Assembly (NCBI GenBank): GCA_021325095.1
Contig: JAJPHV010000077.1
Location: forward strand, 1 to 48,726
Origin: Chloroflexota bacterium
Lineage (GTDB): Bacteria; Chloroflexota; Anaerolineae; Aggregatilineales; UBA2796
Length of the DNA: 48,726 nt
Reading direction: 5' to 3'
Below the pieces are notes generated by a model. The model saw nothing but the letters and a program-made list of their open reading frames with translations. It ran no database searches and had not been told where the DNA came from. Numbering within the stretch: position 1 is the first letter of the stretch; each line of letters opens with the position of its first letter. The position numbers and the translations under genes were made by a program. This document shows positions 1 through 9,769 of this stretch, one piece after another.

Positions 1-108
1 AGTTTCCAGTTGAGGTCGTGAGTTGGTTAGGGTTTTTGTGTTCATACCCCTATCCTACCTCACGTCCTCCTTGCTCCCTGGTGCGAGATAATCTCACCTC
101 TCTACCAA

Positions 109-825
109 TTGGCCTTTTACGTTGGCTGTTTGAATTTACATGGGCAACTTGCCCAAATGGGCGAGCCAACGTCCTTCCCCCGGCCCGTGCCTGGCGACGA
201 ACGCAGACATTCTTTTACTGGACTATACGATGTCTGCCTGGCCTTAAGTATGAAACGGAGAGTCGTTGGCAACGATGGAGATGCGGACTATAAAGACCTT
301 GTGATCATCACAGGCGCAAACCAGGGCGGAAAATCGACGTTCTTGCGAAGCATAGGTTTGTCTCAATTGATGATGCAGTGCGGCATGTTTGTACCCGCCG
401 AGGCTTTCTGCGCCAACCTCTGCGCCAACCTCTTCACGCACTATAAGCGGGAAGAGGATGTTTCGATGAAGAGCGGGAAACTCGATGAAGAACTCAGCAG
501 AATGAGCGACATCGTTGATCATATCACGTCAAATTCGATGGTGCTGTTTAATGAATCGTTTGCCGCGACCAACGAACGAGAAGGCTCAGAGATTGCAAGG
601 CAGATCGTTAGCGCATTGCTGGAGAGGCGCATCAAGGTATTCTACGTTACTCATTTATATGAATTTGCGCATAGTTTTTATGACAAAGGGATGGAAAACG
701 CCATCTTCCTACGGGCTGAAAGGCAGGCCGATGGAACGCGCACCTTCAAATTAATCGCGGGCGAACCACTGCAAACGAGCTATGGCGAGGATTTGTATAA
801 AGGGATATTTGGAACAGGCAATTAG
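109..825 (+). CDS. MutS-like ATPase, C-terminal fragment (5'-truncated, probable pseudogene)
   Basis: This is the ATPase end of a MutS-domain-V protein. Walker A is GANQGGKST (residues 69-77), followed by an ABC-type segment containing LFNESFAATNEREGSE, where the usual Walker B Asp-Glu is Asn-Glu, and then VTHLYEFAH. These are features of a MutS-like subfamily without a mismatch-recognition domain, not of canonical MutS. The reading frame is open from position 31, but stops at 19-21 (TGA) and 28-30 (TAG) cut it from any upstream part. The N-terminal half normally present in this family is missing. The listed start is TTG, chosen only because the recognisable homology begins there (LAFYVGCLNLH). 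Transposase remnants follow directly. I read it as a decayed or truncated gene; it could also be the end of a gene frameshifted just before the window. Confidence 0.7.
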   Translation: MAFYVGCLNLHGQLAQMGEPTSFPRPVPGDERRHSFTGLYDVCLALSMKRRVVGNDGDADYKDLVIITGANQGGKSTFLRSIGLSQLMMQCGMFVPAEAFCANLCANLFTHYKREEDVSMKSGKLDEELSRMSDIVDHITSNSMVLFNESFAATNEREGSEIARQIVSALLERRIKVFYVTHLYEFAHSFYDKGMENAIFLRAERQADGTRTFKLIAGEPLQTSYGEDLYKGIFGTGN

Positions 826-830
826 ATTCA

Positions 831-1090
831 ATTGACAAACCTGATCGGGCTGATGATAGGAATGTTCCAGGCGCGGAGCATACAGTTGAAGTTGGCAGCA
901 CGCAAAGTGCCGATTCGGGCCAAACAATTGAGTATCGTCAAGCGGTTGGGTCGCTTTGGGAGCAATGGCAAGGTGGCGGTGCGGGGTGGTACTATCGGTT
1001 GACCAGCGGGTTGCTGTGCTTGACGGCAGTTGACCGCACTGATCGCCACGATCTGTCCATTTTTCGGTTGGGGGTGAGACTCCTTGGAAG
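831..1090 (+). mobile_element. Transposase N-terminal remnant (degenerate)
   Basis: Directly after the MutS-like stop, the plus strand translates as an N-terminal segment typical of DDE transposases: LTNLIGLMIGMFQARSIQL, then ARKVPIRAKQLSIVKRLGRF. The frame breaks near 1010. A shifted frame then gives WYYRLTSGLL, which resembles the next block of the same family, before all similarity fades. No start, catalytic core or terminal inverted repeats are visible. I infer a decayed insertion sequence of IS4-like type; the family assignment is tentative. Confidence 0.45.
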
Positions 1091-1144
1091 ATTGGCTGCG
1101 TCTTCTTGACCCTATCCCCTCGCGTTGCTATCCCGAACTTTTGT

Positions 1145-1372
1145 TCAGTGCCCGGTAGCTGGGAGCAATTCAGGAATGGCCGTCATCTGGTTCGATTTTT
1201 CGCCCACTGTGTGTTGCCCCAAGGCGATGTCGTGTTCAACCGCCCACGCGCTGATCATGTACAAGCCTTCCTTCCCAGTAGGGATGTCCTTCGCCCCACG
1301 CATCTGCTTGCCGTCCATCGCCACGACCTCGCCGGACGCCGCTGCGCCCACCTGATGAACCCAGTCTAAAAC
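1145..1372 (-). mobile_element. ISAs1-family transposase fragment
   Basis: The minus strand encodes an internal piece of an ISAs1-type transposase. It contains WVHQVGAAASGEVVAMDGKQ (the V-A-x-D-G-K block with the first catalytic Asp), MISAWAVEHDIALGQ, then EKSNQMTAIPELL. These blocks occur in this order in ISAs1 transposases, a little after the N-terminal third. The N-terminal part and everything after IPELL are missing, and the frame ends at a TGA at 1145. It lies directly against the end of the broken gene at 1366-1857, as if the element had been deleted at both ends. Confidence 0.6.
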
Positions 1373-1857
1373 CCGCAGCCTTCCTCGTCCCATTCGTCGA
1401 GGACGTCGATCAGACTGTCCAGTACCTTTGAACATCCTCTGGCTCATCGACCTCCAGTGCCAGCAATGGGTCGTCAATAGCGTTTCCCGGCTTGGTGTTC
1501 TCTGGCTCCTCCACTGCAATGGCTTGCGTCGGGGTCAGCAGCGCTTCGGGTCATCCGACTCATATTTGAGCGCGGTCAGCAGTGTCTTCACTACCTCCTC
1601 CGAGTTGCCAGCCCGGACGTACAGCCCCGCAACAAGCGCCCAGAGGCGGGCGACCTGGTCTGGTTGGTGTCGGCGTCGTCTGGTTTTTTCCCTACCTGGA
1701 CGCGGCACGAGCGGGCCTGACACATGGACTGCGCGAGGCGCTGATGCGCTCGGAAATCAGGCCGAACGGCGTATAGACTCAGGAGTACCGCTAAGACCAT
1801 AATCACCGATAGGGCCAACATGAATTTCGCGTTGCCCCGAACTAAAAGCTCCGTCAT
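1366..1857 (-). pseudogene. Small membrane-anchored protein gene broken by frameshifts
   Basis: Reading from 1857 down, the first frame starts MTELLVRGNAKFMLALSVIM and continues through one transmembrane segment into LLSLYAVRPDFRAHQRL. Near 1690-1670 the protein-like signal moves to another frame (QPDQVARLWALVAGLYVRAG, then EEVVKTLLTALKYESDDP). Near 1545 it moves again (ALLTPTQAIAVEEPENTKPG, then DDPLLALEVDEPEDVQRYW). After a TGA at 1410-1412 it resumes as LIDVLDEWDEEGCGF with a stop at 1366. Stitched together this is a protein of about 160 residues with an acidic tail and at least three breaks. The family is not recognised. The first break lies close to a run of six A/T. Sequencing indels are an alternative, but the neighbouring transposase debris favours real decay. 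Confidence 0.4.
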
Positions 1858-1871
1858 GCTGAGGGAACACC

Positions 1872-2945
1872 ATGGCCCCTCCTGAACGTATCGTTCGCGT
1901 TCTGTCGCCCGGTGATGAGCCGACAGAACCAATCGCTCCCGATGTCCAACATACACCTCACCCGTCAAATTCACCCTCACAACACCGGGCGCTCTTTCCC
2001 GTGCGGACTACCGACTACAAGCTCGCCATGATTTTGTTACTTCTTATGGCGGTTCTTGTGTTGCGAGCTACCGCGACAACGACTTCGCAGCTTGCCAGCG
2101 GCATAGCAAGCACTGTCGTCCCGCCGGTTGCACGTGGACAGAACCCTCAGGCTGTGATCCTGGATCAGAATGCACTGGTGGCGCAGATTAACCCGCCCGC
2201 TGGCTATACCCTGTCGGCAAAGTTCGGCAAGCTGGGGCCTCACCTGCTGGAAGTCGGAGCGATTGATACTGACGCATTCGTGCAGGTCTATCGACAGGCA
2301 GGGCAACCACTGACAAATACGCAGGCTGCCATCCTCACCAATGGCAGTGAAACGCGTGTTGTCGTCGATTCGACAAATGCCTACTTTCTGCTGAATTTCT
2401 TCTGGGCTGTCGGGCTTACGAATCAGAACCCCATTCTGGATCGGTTGGTAGCACGGTATGGAATCGGCGGTGTCAGCAATTTCGCTTCTACCGGCGGCTG
2501 GTCACTGGGCGCGAGGCAGCCGATGGAACTTTACAACCGTGAAACCCTCCTTTCTCTTAGCAGCGACCAGCAAAGCCGTCTCGAAGCCGTAGTTAGCCAT
2601 GTATTCCGTCCGTGCTGCGGCAATCACACCGCCTTTCCGGACTGCAATCACGGTATGGCGATGCTTGGTCTACTGGAATTGATGGCCTCCCAGGGCGCAA
2701 CGATTGATGAGATGTTTTGGGCCGCCAAGTACGTAAACGCTTTCTGGTTCCCAGAGCAGACCCTCGAAGTTGCAATATACCTCAAAGCCAGCCAGAACCT
2801 CGATTTTGTCAACGCGGATCCGCGCTCTGTGGTGGGTGAGCAATTTTTCTCTGCGCGTGGTTTCAAACAAATCCACCAGTGGTTGGCTGCCAATAAGCTA
2901 CTGCCGCAGGCATTGGGCGGCAGACAGTCATGCGGCGTCCAATAG
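1872..2945 (+). CDS. Exported/membrane-anchored protein of unknown function with CC...C.H motif
   Basis: This is a 357-residue protein with a proline-rich cytoplasmic leader (about 1-48), one transmembrane segment (about 51-64, LAMILLLLMAVLVL) and a predicted extracytoplasmic domain. The notable block is RPCCGNHTAFPDCNHGMAML, residues 246-265, with Cys248, Cys249, Cys258 and His260 clustered as in metal or haem ligation or a redox site. It is followed by a helical stretch rich in aromatic residues. I do not recognise a named family; the conserved look of the Cys/His block suggests function. The ATG has TGAGGGAA upstream. The divergent broken gene begins only 14 bases away. The gene is intact although its upstream neighbourhood is decayed. 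Confidence 0.75.
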   Translation: MAPPERIVRVLSPGDEPTEPIAPDVQHTPHPSNSPSQHRALFPVRTTDYKLAMILLLLMAVLVLRATATTTSQLASGIASTVVPPVARGQNPQAVILDQNALVAQINPPAGYTLSAKFGKLGPHLLEVGAIDTDAFVQVYRQAGQPLTNTQAAILTNGSETRVVVDSTNAYFLLNFFWAVGLTNQNPILDRLVARYGIGGVSNFASTGGWSLGARQPMELYNRETLLSLSSDQQSRLEAVVSHVFRPCCGNHTAFPDCNHGMAMLGLLELMASQGATIDEMFWAAKYVNAFWFPEQTLEVAIYLKASQNLDFVNADPRSVVGEQFFSARGFKQIHQWLAANKLLPQALGGRQSCGVQ

Positions 2946-3095
2946 GCTGGACTTTGGACACCTCAACTATCGATATTTACGCTTGGCGCGGAGACCGGCC
3001 ATAACGGCCTTCGACTGTTCCAGCGTCTTAACGGTAGGCTGATATTTGAAAAGTCCGAAGCTGCGCGGATTTATCCGCAGCAGAGTGCCACTGGT

Positions 3096-3713
3096 CTACA
3101 TGGTTCGCTCTGCGCGATATTTCTCCAGACGGTTCAGCACCGCCGCGTTGGCGATACAGGCGATGACGCTTTCGCTGAACAGCAGCCAGGGCACGACCAG
3201 CACGGTGCTGATCGCCGCGATAAGGCCCACCGCCACGAATAGTGTGAGGGAAAAGAGCGGATTTTGTAGCAGCATGAGCGCCGCGTTGCGGACTGCGCCG
3301 CGCAGGTTCGGCTGCTGCATCTCTTCAAGCATCGGCCAGAGGTAAAACTGAACACCAAGCCAGACCACCAGAATAATGATCCACATCAGGCGCAGCCAGG
3401 CGGCCAGCCAGTCCGTCTGGTAACGATAGCCGTAGAAATTGACCCACAGGATGCCCAGTACGCCTACGTTGGCGATCCCGGCGAGAATCCCCCGCCAGAA
3501 GTGATCTCGAACACCTTGCCAGAAATCGCTGTAGGTGGCGGTCAATCCAGTTTGCGCCGTGTGGCTCAGGCGAGACAACCCGGCAAAAGCGACAGGAGCG
3601 GTGATCACCGGAATGGACAGCGCAACGGCCATCAGGTTCGTGGCAACATACAGCCAGCCATACCGTTCGAATTGAACGCCCGCCCGCCACAGCACTTGCA
3701 GCGCGTCGCGCAC
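3096..3713 (-). CDS. YesL/DUF624-like membrane protein
   Basis: This is a polytopic membrane protein of about 205 residues, with some five hydrophobic segments and the layout of DUF624 (YesL-like) proteins. They are often encoded beside carbohydrate ABC importers and their role is unknown. I chose the GTG at 3713 because it overlaps the stop of the upstream permease (TAGTG), a sign of translational coupling. The longer in-frame ORF reaching 3827 would run back through the permease gene. It is the last gene of the sugar import operon. The frame stays open for 42 more codons after the TAG stop (see findings). Confidence 0.75.
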   Translation of the reverse strand: MRDALQVLWRAGVQFERYGWLYVATNLMAVALSIPVITAPVAFAGLSRLSHTAQTGLTATYSDFWQGVRDHFWRGILAGIANVGVLGILWVNFYGYRYQTDWLAAWLRLMWIIILVVWLGVQFYLWPMLEEMQQPNLRGAVRNAALMLLQNPLFSLTLFVAVGLIAAISTVLVVPWLLFSESVIACIANAAVLNRLEKYRAERTM

Positions 3714-4612
3714 TAACCTTTGATCCCCGTGTACGTCACGCCTTCGATAAAGAAACGCTGGAAGACAAAGAAAATAACTGCCATAGGCAACGTGGTCAGC
3801 ACCGAGCCAGACAGCAGCATATCCCATTGCAGCACGTCACCGGTCTCGCCGCGCAGAAAGGCCAGTGCCAGGGGCAGCGTGAACAGGCTCTTTTCACTGC
3901 CGACGGAAATCAACGGGTCGGTGAAGTTGTTCCACGCACCCTGGAAACCGAAGATTGCCAGCGCGGTCAGCGCCGGAACGGCCATCGGCAGGATCACGAC
4001 GAAGAACATACGGAAGCGGCTGGCTCCATCGATGGCGGCGGCTTCTTCGATGTCTGCCGGAATACTTTCGAAGAACTGCTTCATCAAGAACACGCCGAAG
4101 GCATCGGCGATAGTCGGCAAGATCAACCCGCCGTAGGTGTTCACCAGGTTGAGCTGTTTCAGGATCAAGAAGCGTGGGATCAGCAGCACAATCGGCGGGA
4201 CCATCATCGTACCGACCAGGGTCGCAAAAGCCAGTCCCCGGCCCGGAAAGCCGATCCGTGCCAGTGCATAGCCCGCCATGCTGTCAAAGATCAGGTGGCC
4301 GACCATCGTCAGAATGGCGAAGAGGAAGCTGTTGAACACAACGCGGGGGATATTGATCTGGGTCGAAGTCAGGATTTTCTCATAACCAGCCAGCGTGAAG
4401 CCCTGAGTCGGGTATAACAACTGCGGATTGGACACAATATCACTGGTCGTCTTGAACGAATTGGCGACGGTGAAGATGAAGGGCAAGATTAGCGCCAGTG
4501 CAAACGCGATCAACACGGCGTAAGCCAGCACAACGCCGATAGCGTGCCGGAGTGGCCGAGTCGGGTCCCGCCGCGTGACAAGATGGACTCGGGTTGCTGT
4601 CGTTGTCGCCAT
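3713..4612 (-). CDS. Carbohydrate ABC transporter permease, MalG type
   Basis: This is a 299-residue inner-membrane permease of the binding-protein-dependent sugar importers. It has six predicted transmembrane helices, beginning with one near residues 25-50. The EAA loop that docks the ATPase is visible as EEAAAIDGASRFRMFFVVIL near residue 190. The C-terminus FFIEGVTYTGIKG is typical of MalG-type CUT1 permeases. It is 11 bases downstream of the MalF-type permease gene and overlaps the DUF624 gene by one base. No ATPase gene is in the cluster, so it probably uses a shared MsmX/UgpC-type ATPase encoded elsewhere. The substrate is inferred from the neighbouring GH65 enzyme to be an alpha-linked glucose disaccharide. 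Confidence 0.92.
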   Translation of the reverse strand: MATTTATRVHLVTRRDPTRPLRHAIGVVLAYAVLIAFALALILPFIFTVANSFKTTSDIVSNPQLLYPTQGFTLAGYEKILTSTQINIPRVVFNSFLFAILTMVGHLIFDSMAGYALARIGFPGRGLAFATLVGTMMVPPIVLLIPRFLILKQLNLVNTYGGLILPTIADAFGVFLMKQFFESIPADIEEAAAIDGASRFRMFFVVILPMAVPALTALAIFGFQGAWNNFTDPLISVGSEKSLFTLPLALAFLRGETGDVLQWDMLLSGSVLTTLPMAVIFFVFQRFFIEGVTYTGIKG

Positions 4613-4623
4613 TTGCCCCTCCG

Positions 4624-5712
4624 TTATTTAGGACTGGAACCAACCAGGCGGCGCTGAATCACCGTGAAGAACCCGATCAGCACGAACAGGACAAAAGCCG
4701 TTGCCGCGCCCAGCCCTGCTTGCGAATCGCGGAAGGCGTTACGGTACAACTGCCAGGCGATGGTCGCCGTCGTTCCGGCAGGCTGGCCCTTTGAGATGAC
4801 GTACACCTGGTCGAAGACCTGGAACGTTCCGATCAGGCCGATGGTGATGACGAAAAAGGTGGTCGGGCGCAGCATGGGCAACGTAATATTCCGAAACTGC
4901 TGCCAGCGGTTAGCTCCATCGACAGCCGCTGCCTCGTAAAGCTGGCCTGGAATATCCTGCAAAGCGGCCAGGAAAATGAGCATCAGTGTGCCGGAGGTCG
5001 TCCAGACGTTGAGCAGCATGATCGTGAACATGGTCACGCTCGGCCCGCTGATCCACTGCCAGATGCTCTGGCCGAGCACGTCCGTCTTCATCCAGTCCGG
5101 GGCGTTGTTGATCGTCAGCCCGAAGAGCCGCAGGAAATTGTGGATCAGGCCGTTGGGATCGTTCAGCCAGGTTTCCGGCTTGTAGCCGCCGAGAGGCGCG
5201 GCAATCTGCCCGATGAAATAGTTGATGATGCCGTTGCGGTTGAAGAGCCACAGAAAGATCATCGAGATCACGATAGACGACGTGATCGAAGGGAAGTAAA
5301 ACGCGGTGCGAAAGAAGCTTCGTCCTTTCAGAAATTTCTGGTTGACGATGATCGCCAGAAACAGGGCTACAATCGTTTGCATCGGGACGACACCCAACAC
5401 GTAGTACACCGTGTTCTTCACCGCCCGGAAGAATTCGGTGCGTACAATACCGCTGTTGGTGAGCAGCGCCTGGTAGTTTGCCAGACCCACGTTTTGGGCC
5501 TCGGCGGGCGGTTGAAGCCCTGTCCAGTTGGTGAAACTGATGAAAAAGGCGTAGATGATGGGGATGAAAATAAACACGATAACGATGATCAGCGCAGGCG
5601 CTACGAAGCTGAATCCTGCCAGCCATTCCTGCGCCGTCTTGCTGAACACCGTCTGGCGAGGCGCGACGGGTGGAACGACGGCTTGCTGCGCCCCCAGCGT
5701 ATTGGTCGCCAT
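4624..5712 (-). CDS. Carbohydrate ABC transporter permease, MalF type
   Basis: This 362-residue permease partners the MalG-type protein. It has a cytoplasmic N-terminus, then LAGFSFVAPALIIVIVFIFI as the first membrane helix near residue 30, and an EAA loop LYEAAAVDGANRWQQFRNIT near residue 265. A soluble insertion of about 60 residues (around 150-215) lies between helices, as in many MalF-like proteins. I chose the ATG at 5712 because GGAGG lies 6 bases upstream. The longer frame to 5829 reads through the dispersed repeat and is spurious. Confidence 0.92.
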   Translation of the reverse strand: MATNTLGAQQAVVPPVAPRQTVFSKTAQEWLAGFSFVAPALIIVIVFIFIPIIYAFFISFTNWTGLQPPAEAQNVGLANYQALLTNSGIVRTEFFRAVKNTVYYVLGVVPMQTIVALFLAIIVNQKFLKGRSFFRTAFYFPSITSSIVISMIFLWLFNRNGIINYFIGQIAAPLGGYKPETWLNDPNGLIHNFLRLFGLTINNAPDWMKTDVLGQSIWQWISGPSVTMFTIMLLNVWTTSGTLMLIFLAALQDIPGQLYEAAAVDGANRWQQFRNITLPMLRPTTFFVITIGLIGTFQVFDQVYVISKGQPAGTTATIAWQLYRNAFRDSQAGLGAATAFVLFVLIGFFTVIQRRLVGSSPK

Positions 5713-5773
5713 AGGCTGCCTCCTTCGCAGCGGCTCCGTCCGGTTGTGGTGCTGTTGGCGAACTCGAATTGAC

Positions 5774-5866
5774 CTCACCCCCGGCCCCTCTCCAACTGGA
5801 GAGGGGAGCCAGGAGTCACAGATTGCCAATCGTTCCCCCTCTCTGCTTGCGGAGAGGGGGTGAGGT

Positions 5867-5867
<1 letters not shown>
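5774..5867. repeat. Dispersed C-rich/G-rich palindromic repeat, copy A
   Basis: The stretch holds two hairpins: CCCCTCTCC-aact-GGAGAGGGG (5785-5806), and CCCCCTCTC...GAGAGGGGG ending in GGTGAGG near 5867. The outer arms CCTCACCCCC and GGGGGTGAGG are inverted, so the whole unit is palindromic. It fills the gap between the binding-protein and MalF-type permease genes and could act in the operon's RNA as an RNA-stabilising or attenuating hairpin. Related copies are at 30982-31037, 38499-38600 and 39570-39655. Confidence 0.8.
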
Positions 5868-7123
<1,256 letters not shown>

Positions 7124-7484
7124 AAGTCTTCGCGCAAAGCGTCCATGAACTGGACAGGTGCGCATTCTCCTTTCTCTTCCCTCAGCGATCATCGACCACT
7201 TAACCAGAACAGTTATCTTCGGACATCATGCCTTGATTGCGATACCTGCTCCTTTCTCAGAGCGATCCCACGTCAAAGCGAAGGCCCTGCCAACACGCCC
7301 AACCGGGTGGCAAGTCAAATTGGGTAGGGCGGCTGGATTCGACAAACAACAGGCAGAGCTTGCAAGAGCAATGACAGAGGGACAATGGACGACGTTTATT
7401 GAGAAAATTAATAATTGAGAGGTAGGTCCAACCATTGTGACCCTCTCGACATGAATGACACGGGTCCCACCAGGTATGGAGCAA

Positions 7485-7498
7485 CTTAAACGTTTAAG
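7485..7498. promoter_or_regulatory. LacI-type operator of the sugar importer operon
   Basis: CTTAAACGTTTAAG is a perfect 14-bp palindrome centred on CG, the form bound by LacI-family repressors. It begins 8 bases past the -10 box of the minus-strand promoter at 7507-7535, so it should cover about +1 to +15 and block initiation or escape. The same 12-bp core lies in the same position before the lacI-type gene (10950-10961). Confidence 0.8.
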
Positions 7499-7506
7499 GT
7501 ATTTTC

Positions 7507-7535
7507 AGTGTAAGAAGTTTCGACCCATTTGTCAA
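7507..7535 (-). promoter_or_regulatory. Promoter of the sugar importer operon
   Basis: On the minus strand, -35 TTGACA (7535-7530), a 17-base spacer and -10 TACACT (7512-7507) match the sigma-70 consensus closely. Transcription would start near 7500 and give a leader of roughly 375 bases before the binding-protein gene. The rest of 7124-7484 shows no convincing ORF. Confidence 0.75.
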
Positions 7536-7571
7536 GTCGTGCCTGACTACGCTGCCGCCCGACCCCGTAAC

Positions 7572-9752
7572 CTATTCAGCAGTCAGGCGAATTGTATGTC
7601 GTTTGCCGCGAAAATAGATATGAAATCTCATCGAACACCAATGTTCCGGCAGGTTGGGCTGCACGACAAAGCTGCCGTTTTCGAGCCGCAGCCCTGCGAA
7701 ACCAAAGACCGCCGCCTGCCACAGCCCGCCCGCTGCTGCGCCGTGAATGCCATCTCGGACGTTGCCTTTGGCATCTTCCAGGTCGATGCTGGCCGCAAAC
7801 GAGAACAGGTCGTATGCCTCGCGGACGAGGCCCAGTCGCGCCGCAACCCAGGCGTGCATCGCCGGGCTGAGTGAGGAGCCGTGATCGACAATGCGAGAGT
7901 AAAAATTCCAGTTGCGGAGCCGCTCCTCCTGGCTTCCGAACTCCTCGCCAAGCAGCGCCATCAGCATCACGATGTCGGCCTGCTTGATGACCATCACGTG
8001 CTGTGTGGCCTCGTGGCCCAAAATGGCGTCCATGTTCGTGACACGCGGCTGCCACAGGCTGAGATTGATGGGTTGTAGTTTCGAAAAACCATCAAACTGT
8101 TCCAGGATGCCGCGCTCCTGGTTGTAGGGAATATACATCTTCTCAACAATGTCCCGCCATCTGGCGATTCGCGCATCAGAAATACCAAGCCGCATCGCCA
8201 GATCGCTTGCCACTGATGGGTGTGCGTGCCGCAGCCAATCCCACACCTCGGTGGCGGTGCGCAAGTGCCAGCGTACCATGCTGTTGGTAAAAGCGCTGTT
8301 GTCAATGTTTTCGTGATACTCGTCCGGGCCGATCTGCATGGGCAGTTCGTATCGATCTCGCTCCGGCTTGTACTCGACCCGGCTGCCCCAGAATACGGCT
8401 GTGTCGAGCACGATCTCCGCACCGTAGTTGGCAAAGAATGTTTCGTCGCCCGTCCAGCGCCAATACTCCATCACGGCATAGGCAATGTCCGTCGAAATGT
8501 GCTGCTCGGTATCGCCCGTCCAGACGCGGATCCGTTCGCCGGACGGCTTCACCTCGATCCAGCGCGGCGTCGTTTCCTCCCCCGTATCGGTGCTTTCCCA
8601 GGGGAACAGTGCACCCTCGTAACCTGCCTCGCGGGCCTTGTTGCGTGCCCCTGGCAGGTTGTGGTAGCGGTACATGAGCAGGTTACGCGCCAGCCGGGGC
8701 TGTGTCACCGTCAGCAGCGGAACCATGAACAACTCGGTATCCCAGAAAACATGGCCCTTGTAGCCGGGGCCGGAAAGCGTCTTAGCGCCGATGCTGACGT
8801 GTTCGTCATGGCGCGGCGCAGCGATCAGCACATGATACGTCGTGAAGCGCAGCGCGCGCTGTGCCACTTCATCGCCTTCGATTTCCACGTCCGAGTCGTC
8901 CCAGTACCTGGCCCACTCCGCCACGTGCGCCGTGCGCAAAGAGTCCCACCCGCGCGCTTCGGCAGCATCGAGTGTCTGCCGTGCCGCAGCCAGCGGATCG
9001 GCTGCATCGCGGGTGGAGTGGATGGCAGTGACCTTATCAAAGGTTGCGGTCTGTTCCGGTTCGAGTGGAACCTGGCAGCGCACGAAGGGCTGAAGGCTGC
9101 CGCCGGTGACTGTCTGCACACTGGCTGAAAGATCGTGCGGCATGAAGCTCGACATGATGGCAACGCCATAGGCGCTCTGCCCAGTTTTCCCGGTCACGAC
9201 AATGCGGTGGTCGCCCTCACTTGAGCCGATCAGCGATGTCCAGTGACCGACGCCTTCGTTGGTCTGCGTACCGTCAATGGAGGCCGTGACGGTGATCGTA
9301 CAGGGCTTGTTCAGGGCGCGCACGGCAACACGCTGTGCAAGGACATGCTCCAATTCCAGGCTGGCGAAGCGCTCAAAGGTAATCTGGACGATTGCGCCGT
9401 TGCCGTTCCGCCACAACACGCCGCGCCGCAGGATCGCCTCTTTGAGATTAAGCGTGCGGCGGTAGCCGTACAGCGTGCCGCGATCCAGGCGAAACACTTC
9501 GCCGTCCACCTCGATTGTGATAGGCAGCGGGTTTGGCAGGTTGACGAGTTCAGGCACGAGTTCGCCCGCAGCGTGGTCGTAAATGCCGTGTACGAGTGTG
9601 GAGACCAGCTCGCCAGGGTAGCCTTCCTCGAAGGTGGCACGTAGCCCCATGTAGCCGTTCCCAACGGTAAAGATCGTTTCGGTATGCGCGAGCTTACCGG
9701 GGACAAAGGGCGCCTCGTCAATCTGCCAGGTTCGTTCAGCCAGGGATGTCAT
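7572..9752 (-). CDS. Glycoside hydrolase family 65 protein (disaccharide phosphorylase type)
   Basis: This is a 726-residue GH65 enzyme. The family phosphorolyses alpha-linked glucose disaccharides (maltose, trehalose, kojibiose, nigerose) to beta-glucose 1-phosphate plus glucose. The N-terminal beta-sandwich (about 1-270) contains FTVGNGYMGLRATFEEG. The (alpha/alpha)6 barrel contains HVFWDTELFMVP and LFPWESTDTGEE. The general acid is the Glu of GPDEYHENIDN, at residue 478. The phosphate-site motif is seen as VIKQADIVMLM. The substrate cannot be read from sequence. The ATG at 9752 lies 17 bases past the regulator's stop; a TTG at 9776 overlaps it. No beta-phosphoglucomutase is adjacent. Confidence 0.88.
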   Translation of the reverse strand: MTSLAERTWQIDEAPFVPGKLAHTETIFTVGNGYMGLRATFEEGYPGELVSTLVHGIYDHAAGELVPELVNLPNPLPITIEVDGEVFRLDRGTLYGYRRTLNLKEAILRRGVLWRNGNGAIVQITFERFASLELEHVLAQRVAVRALNKPCTITVTASIDGTQTNEGVGHWTSLIGSSEGDHRIVVTGKTGQSAYGVAIMSSFMPHDLSASVQTVTGGSLQPFVRCQVPLEPEQTATFDKVTAIHSTRDAADPLAAARQTLDAAEARGWDSLRTAHVAEWARYWDDSDVEIEGDEVAQRALRFTTYHVLIAAPRHDEHVSIGAKTLSGPGYKGHVFWDTELFMVPLLTVTQPRLARNLLMYRYHNLPGARNKAREAGYEGALFPWESTDTGEETTPRWIEVKPSGERIRVWTGDTEQHISTDIAYAVMEYWRWTGDETFFANYGAEIVLDTAVFWGSRVEYKPERDRYELPMQIGPDEYHENIDNSAFTNSMVRWHLRTATEVWDWLRHAHPSVASDLAMRLGISDARIARWRDIVEKMYIPYNQERGILEQFDGFSKLQPINLSLWQPRVTNMDAILGHEATQHVMVIKQADIVMLMALLGEEFGSQEERLRNWNFYSRIVDHGSSLSPAMHAWVAARLGLVREAYDLFSFAASIDLEDAKGNVRDGIHGAAAGGLWQAAVFGFAGLRLENGSFVVQPNLPEHWCSMRFHIYFRGKRHTIRLTAE

Positions 9753-9769
9753 CCGGTCAGTGCTGCTCC

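Noticed and set aside
3827..4417. 196-residue plus-strand ORF across the MalG-type permease gene
   Set aside because: It is antisense to a clear permease and is Gln/His/Asp-rich in the way shadow frames are.
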